Assembly (NCBI GenBank): GCA_902492935.1
Contig: CABUNJ010000008.1
Span: 1 to 64,000, forward strand
Length of the DNA: 64,000 nucleotides
Origin: an uncultured Collinsella sp.
Lineage (GTDB): Bacteria > Actinomycetota > Coriobacteriia > Coriobacteriales > Coriobacteriaceae
Direction: 5' to 3'
Below are positions 60,049 through 64,000 of the stretch, piece after piece. How positions within the stretch are numbered: position 1 is the first letter of the stretch; each line of letters begins with the position of its first letter. The notes below the pieces were generated by a model. The model was not told where the DNA came from, did no database searches, and saw only the letters and a program-made list of their open reading frames with translations. Both the position numbers and the translations under genes were made by a program.

Positions 60049-61656
60049 CTAGTGCCTAAAATGCCTGGCCCCCGTGAAGACCATCGCAATGCCGTGCTCG
60101 TTGCAGGCCTGAATGCTCTCGTCGTCGCGCTTGGAGCCGCCGGGCTGGATGATGCAGGTCACGCCGTGTGCAGCAAGAACGTCGACGTTGTCGCGGAACG
60201 GGAAGAACGCGTCGCTTGCACAGGCAAAGCCGCCCTTCTCCACGCCCTCGCGCTCGCAGAAGTCCTCGGCGCGCTCGCAGGCAAGCAGCGCAGAGTCAAC
60301 GCGGTTAGGCTGACCCGGGCCCATGCCAATGCCGGCCTTGCCCTTGGAGACCAGGATGGCGTTGGACTTAACGCCCTTGCAGACCTTCCAGGCAAACTCG
60401 AGCTCGGCCATCTCGGCGTCGGTGGGCTTGCGGTCGGTGGGGAACGTAAAGGTCGCGGGATCCTCGGTCACGTGGTCGACTTCCTGCACCAGCATGCCGC
60501 CGTCGACGGAGCGCAGCTCCACCTGGGCGCCGTGGTCCACGCCGCCGGTAGCCAGCACGCGCAGGTTGGGGCGCTTGACCATGCGCTCGAGCGCCTCGGC
60601 AGTGTAGCTCGGGGCGATGATGACCTCGACGAACTGCTTGTTCTGATCGGCGAAGTGCTCAACCAGATCAAAGGGAACCTCGCGGTTGCAGGCGATGATG
60701 CCGCCGAAGGCGCTCTTGGGATCGCAGGCGAAGGCGCGGTCGTAGGCGGCCGTGATGTCCTCGGCAACGGCAGAACCGCAGGGATTCTGGTGCTTGAGGA
60801 TCACGCAGGCCGGCTCGTCGAACTCGCGGACCAGGTTCCAGGCGGCGTCGGCATCCAGATAGTTGTTGTAGCTGAGCGGCTTGCCCTGGATCTGCTCGGA
60901 GCCCACGAGCGGGAACTGCGAGCTCGCGGTGTTCTCGCAGCCCTCGGCAAAGCGGTAGACCGTGGCCTTCTGCTGAGGATTCTCGCCATAGCGCAGGTCG
61001 TCGACCTTCTCCAGCGAGATCTCGAGCTTGGCAGAGGTGTCCGCCACGTCGCTTGCCTGGGCGGCAAGCCAACGGGAGATGGCCGTGTCGTAGGCGGCGG
61101 TGGTCTGGTAGACCTTCACCTGCAGGCGGCGACGGGTGGAAAGCGTGGTGCAGCCACCGGTCTCGCGCATCTCGGCCAGGACGGCATCATAGTCGGCCGG
61201 GTCGGAAATGACGGTAACGCTCGCGGCGTTCTTGGCGGCAGAGCGCAACATGGAGGGACCGCCGATATCGATGTGCTCGATGGCGTCCGCGAAGGTGACC
61301 TCGGGGTTGGCGACGGTCTTCTCGAACTCGTACAGGTTGACGACGACCAGGTCGATCAGCTTAATGCCGTGCTGAGCCGCCTCCTGCATGTGCTGCTCGG
61401 AATCGCGGCGGGCCAGCAGCGCGCCATGAACCTTGGGGTGCAGGGTCTTAACGCGGCCGTCCATCATCTCGGGATAGCCCGTGAACTCCTCGATGGGGGT
61501 TACGGGAACGCCCGCGTCCTCGATGGCACGAGCCGTGCCGCCCGTAGAGATGATCTCGACGCCAAAGTCATCGACCAGCGTCCGTGCGAAATCGACGACA
61601 CCCGTCTTATCGGTAACCGAGATCAACGCGCGTGCGATCTTCACATCAGATCCCAT
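60049..61656 (-). CDS. purH: Bifunctional AICAR transformylase / IMP cyclohydrolase
   Basis: 535 residues. It performs the last two steps of IMP synthesis. The cyclohydrolase domain (~1-200) has ALISVTDKTGV, ISTGGTARAIEDAG and MMDGRVKTLHPKVHGALL. The transformylase domain shows LRYGENPQQKATVYR, HQNPCGSAVAED and CIIQPGGSKRDDESI. ATG at 61656 follows CAGGAGG. Single-gene transcript with its own terminator. Confidence 0.96.
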   Translation of the reverse strand: MGSDVKIARALISVTDKTGVVDFARTLVDDFGVEIISTGGTARAIEDAGVPVTPIEEFTGYPEMMDGRVKTLHPKVHGALLARRDSEQHMQEAAQHGIKLIDLVVVNLYEFEKTVANPEVTFADAIEHIDIGGPSMLRSAAKNAASVTVISDPADYDAVLAEMRETGGCTTLSTRRRLQVKVYQTTAAYDTAISRWLAAQASDVADTSAKLEISLEKVDDLRYGENPQQKATVYRFAEGCENTASSQFPLVGSEQIQGKPLSYNNYLDADAAWNLVREFDEPACVILKHQNPCGSAVAEDITAAYDRAFACDPKSAFGGIIACNREVPFDLVEHFADQNKQFVEVIIAPSYTAEALERMVKRPNLRVLATGGVDHGAQVELRSVDGGMLVQEVDHVTEDPATFTFPTDRKPTDAEMAELEFAWKVCKGVKSNAILVSKGKAGIGMGPGQPNRVDSALLACERAEDFCEREGVEKGGFACASDAFFPFRDNVDVLAAHGVTCIIQPGGSKRDDESIQACNEHGIAMVFTGARHFRH

Positions 61657-61933
61657 GCAGTCCTCCTGTCTGGTACGCCGCCGTGCTCTGTGAGTCGGTG
61701 ATACGTCGATCTGCAGCGCTCGCGCAGCGGCATTGAAAATACTGATTTAATGTAGCGCATCGAGCGCATCGATGCACCCCGCAACGGGCGCATGTGCAGA
61801 AAAAGTTTGCGAGCGGAGGGGATGGGCACGGCACTGGGCACGGTGAGTTCATGGAACACAGGGGCACCATAATTTGATGCCAATAGCGTGGTAGAACTGT
61901 GCTCGATATGCATCCGCAAAAGAAAGAGGCACC

Positions 61934-62575
61934 ATGGTCTCGCGGGTTCTCTACCGACCGTTTGATACCGAAGACTTCGACGCCATCGCGCTGATTCTGC
62001 AGCAGCTTTGGCATAACAATTCGGATAACGATGAGTACAACCGCCTTGAGGCCGCGTGCGACCTCGCCTATTGCCTTTCGTCATCGACGTTTTCGCAGGT
62101 TGCCGTAATCGACGGTCAGGCGCGTGGCATTTCGCTCGCACGTGCAGGACAGAGCTCCGGCGCCACCGTCAAGGAACATTGGCTGGATACCGAACGCGCA
62201 CTGCTCTCGCAAATGCGCGAGCTGGAGCCCGATGCCTGCGCCGAGTATCTCTCGTTTGTGCGCGCAACCATCCGAACCAACAACCGCCTGCTCGAAAGCA
62301 GCCCGTTGCCACACGACAACGAGGTCACGCTGCTTGCCGTAGATCGCAACGTCCATGGCCTGGGCGTTGGCTCGGTGTTGCTCGACGCCGCAGTCTCGTA
62401 CCTATCCTCGCGCGGGGCGATGAGGGCGCACCTGTACACCGACTCCAACTGCTCGTGGAAGTTCTACGAGCTGCATGGCTTTAAGCGCACGGCCACGCAC
62501 CGCGCCAACCGCGAAGAGCGCCGTCACGACATGCCGCGCGAAAGCTTCCTCTACGAACTCGACCTAACAGCCTAA
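61934..62575 (+). CDS. GNAT-family N-acetyltransferase
   Basis: 213 residues. The acetyl-CoA loop is VHGLGVGSVLLDAAVSYL and FYELHGFKRT is the family's end motif. It transfers an acetyl group to an unknown amine. ATG at 61934 follows AAAGAGG. Single gene. Confidence 0.85.
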   Translation: MVSRVLYRPFDTEDFDAIALILQQLWHNNSDNDEYNRLEAACDLAYCLSSSTFSQVAVIDGQARGISLARAGQSSGATVKEHWLDTERALLSQMRELEPDACAEYLSFVRATIRTNNRLLESSPLPHDNEVTLLAVDRNVHGLGVGSVLLDAAVSYLSSRGAMRAHLYTDSNCSWKFYELHGFKRTATHRANREERRHDMPRESFLYELDLTA

Positions 62576-62590
62576 ACCCGGCAGCCATAC

Positions 62591-62639
62591 CTAATCATTT
62601 AGGAACGTTCCCAGTGACTAGTCGTTGGGGACAGTCTTG
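62591..62639. repeat. REP-like palindrome related to 9702-9732
   Basis: TCATTTAGGAACGTTCCC and GTGACTAGTCGTTGGGGACAG match the complement and direct strand of the element at 9702-9732. It lies after the acetyltransferase stop. Confidence 0.6.
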
Positions 62640-62697
62640 AGCAAAACGACCGACGAAGCCCTTTTTGAGGTCGCTATATAGGGGTTCGCAAATAGCT

Positions 62698-62925
62698 GTG
62701 GTCAAAAAACATCAAATATGAGTACTGTTACCTTTTTAGTAGCAGCGCAATTCGGCTTTTTCGGGTCTCTTAGACGTCTCGACGCGTTGGATGAACTAAC
62801 GTATCTCCCCAAATGTACAATAAAATGAACTCCTAACGAGAAATAATCTCGTTCGGAGTCCATTTTTAATACAAACAAATGTGACAATCTAGGCAACAGT
62901 ACTCATATTTGGCATTTTTTGCCCA
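62698..62925. repeat. MITE-like element C
   Basis: The ends (GTGGTCAAAAAACATCAAATATGA and the complement of GTGGGCAAAAAATGCC) match elements A and B, with CAAATATGAGTACTGTT in each. The interior is unlike A and B, and contains its own hairpin ACGAGA/TCTCGT (around 62845-62865). It fills the gap 62576-63039 between convergent genes, with no gene visible. Confidence 0.78.
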
Positions 62926-63039
62926 CCGCCCCTTGCGCGAAGGTCCGCAGCGGAAAGCATGGCCCGTTTCGATGCACAAAAATGGGATGAATCTTCCCTG
63001 GCAACCGCCCAGAAAGATCCACCCCAAAGCAAGCGCTCG

Positions 63040-64000
63040 CTAGAACGTTCCGCCGCCGCCTCCGCCGACGCCGCCGCCTCCGCCGCCCGAGAAGCCGCCG
63101 CCACCGCCGCCGCTCGAGCTATCGGAACTCGAGGCCAGCTCACGGATGCTCTCGTGATACACGTCATCGAACGAATCGAGCGGGGACTGGTTTCCGTAGT
63201 GATGGTAGTACCACCAGTAGCAGGGATAATTGTCGTAGAAACCGTCGGCCTCGCGCACCTCGGGCGGCACGGCCTCGGCCAGCTGTCGCAGCACTTCTTT
63301 CGAAACGCCCAGGGCAACGCCCATCACCAGCAGCTTGTTCCACAGCACCAGATCGCCGGGGACGGCTTCCTTTAGACGCGTGAAGTCCTCGAGCCAATGC
63401 TTAAGTGCCTTGCAGCGAGCCGCCACCTCGGCGCCCTCCGGCGTAAAGCGGCGAAACGTAAGGCCCACGCCGATACCCACCAGCACAATCGACACCGAGA
63501 TAACCGCGGCGGTAATGTTCGCCTGTGCGCCATCGGTAAAGAAAATGGATCCCACGGGAACAAAGGCAATCAGGATACCAAGAACCAGGCAAAACACCAT
63601 TGCAACAATACCGTCCGAGGCAACGTACTCGCTATCGGCCAGCTTGCCCTTAACGGTGTTCTGATAGTCCTCGAGCTTATCACCCACGGGTGTAGCGTGC
63701 TGCTTGACGTAGTGCTGCAGCTCGTCGAACGTGCGCGAACGGTCACCGTTCTCGTCAGGCTTAGCACCGGCAAAGAAGACCTTGAGCACCATGTGATCAA
63801 TGCCCTTGGCCGACTTCCAGCCCGCATCACTCACCGTCACGCGATACGTCTGCTCTTCTTTTTCACGCCCCAACAGACCCTTCTTGGCCTTGGTCACGGT
63901 CGCCTGCTCCAGCTTGATCACACGGTCGTCAGTGAGCTTCATAAGCGTGGCGATATATGCCTGATCGGGCACCTCGTTCCAGCTCATGAGAGCCGAAAGC
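63040..64000 (-). CDS. DUF2207-like membrane protein, 5' end outside window
   Basis: At least 319 residues; the frame is open to the right edge and lacks its N-terminus. The visible part holds a cytoplasmic stretch (YIATLMKLTDDRVIKLEQ), two membrane segments (DGIVAMVFCLVLGILIAFVPV and ITAAVISVSIVLVGIGVGL) and a C-terminal Gly/Ser-rich tail. The pattern fits the C-terminal part of DUF2207 proteins, whose Gly-rich tail is characteristic. Function unknown; possible cell-envelope role. Confidence 0.75.
   Translation of the reverse strand, partial: LSALMSWNEVPDQAYIATLMKLTDDRVIKLEQATVTKAKKGLLGREKEEQTYRVTVSDAGWKSAKGIDHMVLKVFFAGAKPDENGDRSRTFDELQHYVKQHATPVGDKLEDYQNTVKGKLADSEYVASDGIVAMVFCLVLGILIAFVPVGSIFFTDGAQANITAAVISVSIVLVGIGVGLTFRRFTPEGAEVAARCKALKHWLEDFTRLKEAVPGDLVLWNKLLVMGVALGVSKEVLRQLAEAVPPEVREADGFYDNYPCYWWYYHHYGNQSPLDSFDDVYHESIRELASSSDSSSGGGGGGFSGGGGGGVGGGGGGTF

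Noticed and set aside
62576..63039. A gene in the gap before the DUF2207-like protein
   Set aside because: Only short frames without a ribosome-binding site are present; the gap is filled by a REP-like palindrome and MITE-like element C.

Overview
The window looks like a stretch of a high-GC chromosome from the class Coriobacteriia, most likely Collinsella. The reasons are the GC-rich coding style, the Gram-positive gene set (ricT, ppaC, BceRS-like two-component pair, long-form hpf, UppP, PcrA), many sugar PTS genes, and lysine-rich and acidic extensions on housekeeping proteins. The assignment rests on overall style only.

The left third (1-21.5 kb) is a carbohydrate region. It starts inside a 6-phospho-beta-galactosidase gene (lacG). 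A more A+T-rich island (about 1.5-7.5 kb) follows, holding a self-inhibited Fic protein, a 3' fragment of a DeoR gene, a lactose-type EIICB, an uncharacterised PTS-associated protein and a GntR regulator. Matching 139-bp composite palindromic repeats stand at both ends in direct orientation, and the intact DeoR gene lies just outside. Next come galM, a PTS IIB paralogue without its phosphorylatable histidine, tRNA-Thr(CGT), lacX-lacC-yhcH with a nagA relic inside, a flavodoxin, and an N-acetylgalactosamine-type set: nagA, agaS, a GntR repressor and a mannose-family PTS (IIA-YajC-IIB-IIC-IID). A CTGGT-N4-ACCAG type operator recurs at the agaS and PTS promoters and is the probable GntR site. Lactose and hexosamine breakdown both produce galactose-type 6-phosphates that can converge on tagatose-6-phosphate and LacC. 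LacAB, LacF and the aldolase are not in the window.

The middle (22-45 kb) is mostly housekeeping: a DUF2975/XRE pair, a membrane-anchored SurA-like protein, isocitrate dehydrogenase, a HEAT-repeat protein, a 3-hydroxyisobutyrate-dehydrogenase-like enzyme with a Cys/His-rich tail, DegV and hpf. A solute-binding lipoprotein is preceded by a long structured-RNA candidate with a strong promoter. Then come a putative nuclease-like protein, comF, ricT-holB-tmk, a zinc-ribbon membrane protein, topoisomerase I, hypA-hypB, tatA-tatC, a STAS protein and an aminotransferase.

The right part (45-64 kb) holds nhaA, ppaC, glcK, a GntR regulator with manA, pcrA, uppP, a universal stress protein, a BceRS-like pair, purH, a GNAT acetyltransferase and the 3' part of a DUF2207-like membrane protein.

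Intergenic DNA is rich in palindromes. There are three 217-230 bp elements with about 33-bp terminal inverted repeats and different interiors, all at gene 3' ends. There are also short REP-like palindromes around GGGAC-containing cores, a nested palindrome with perfect 30-bp arms between manA and pcrA, and 90-100 nt hairpins next to uppP and usp. No CRISPR array, rRNA, transposase or prophage was seen.
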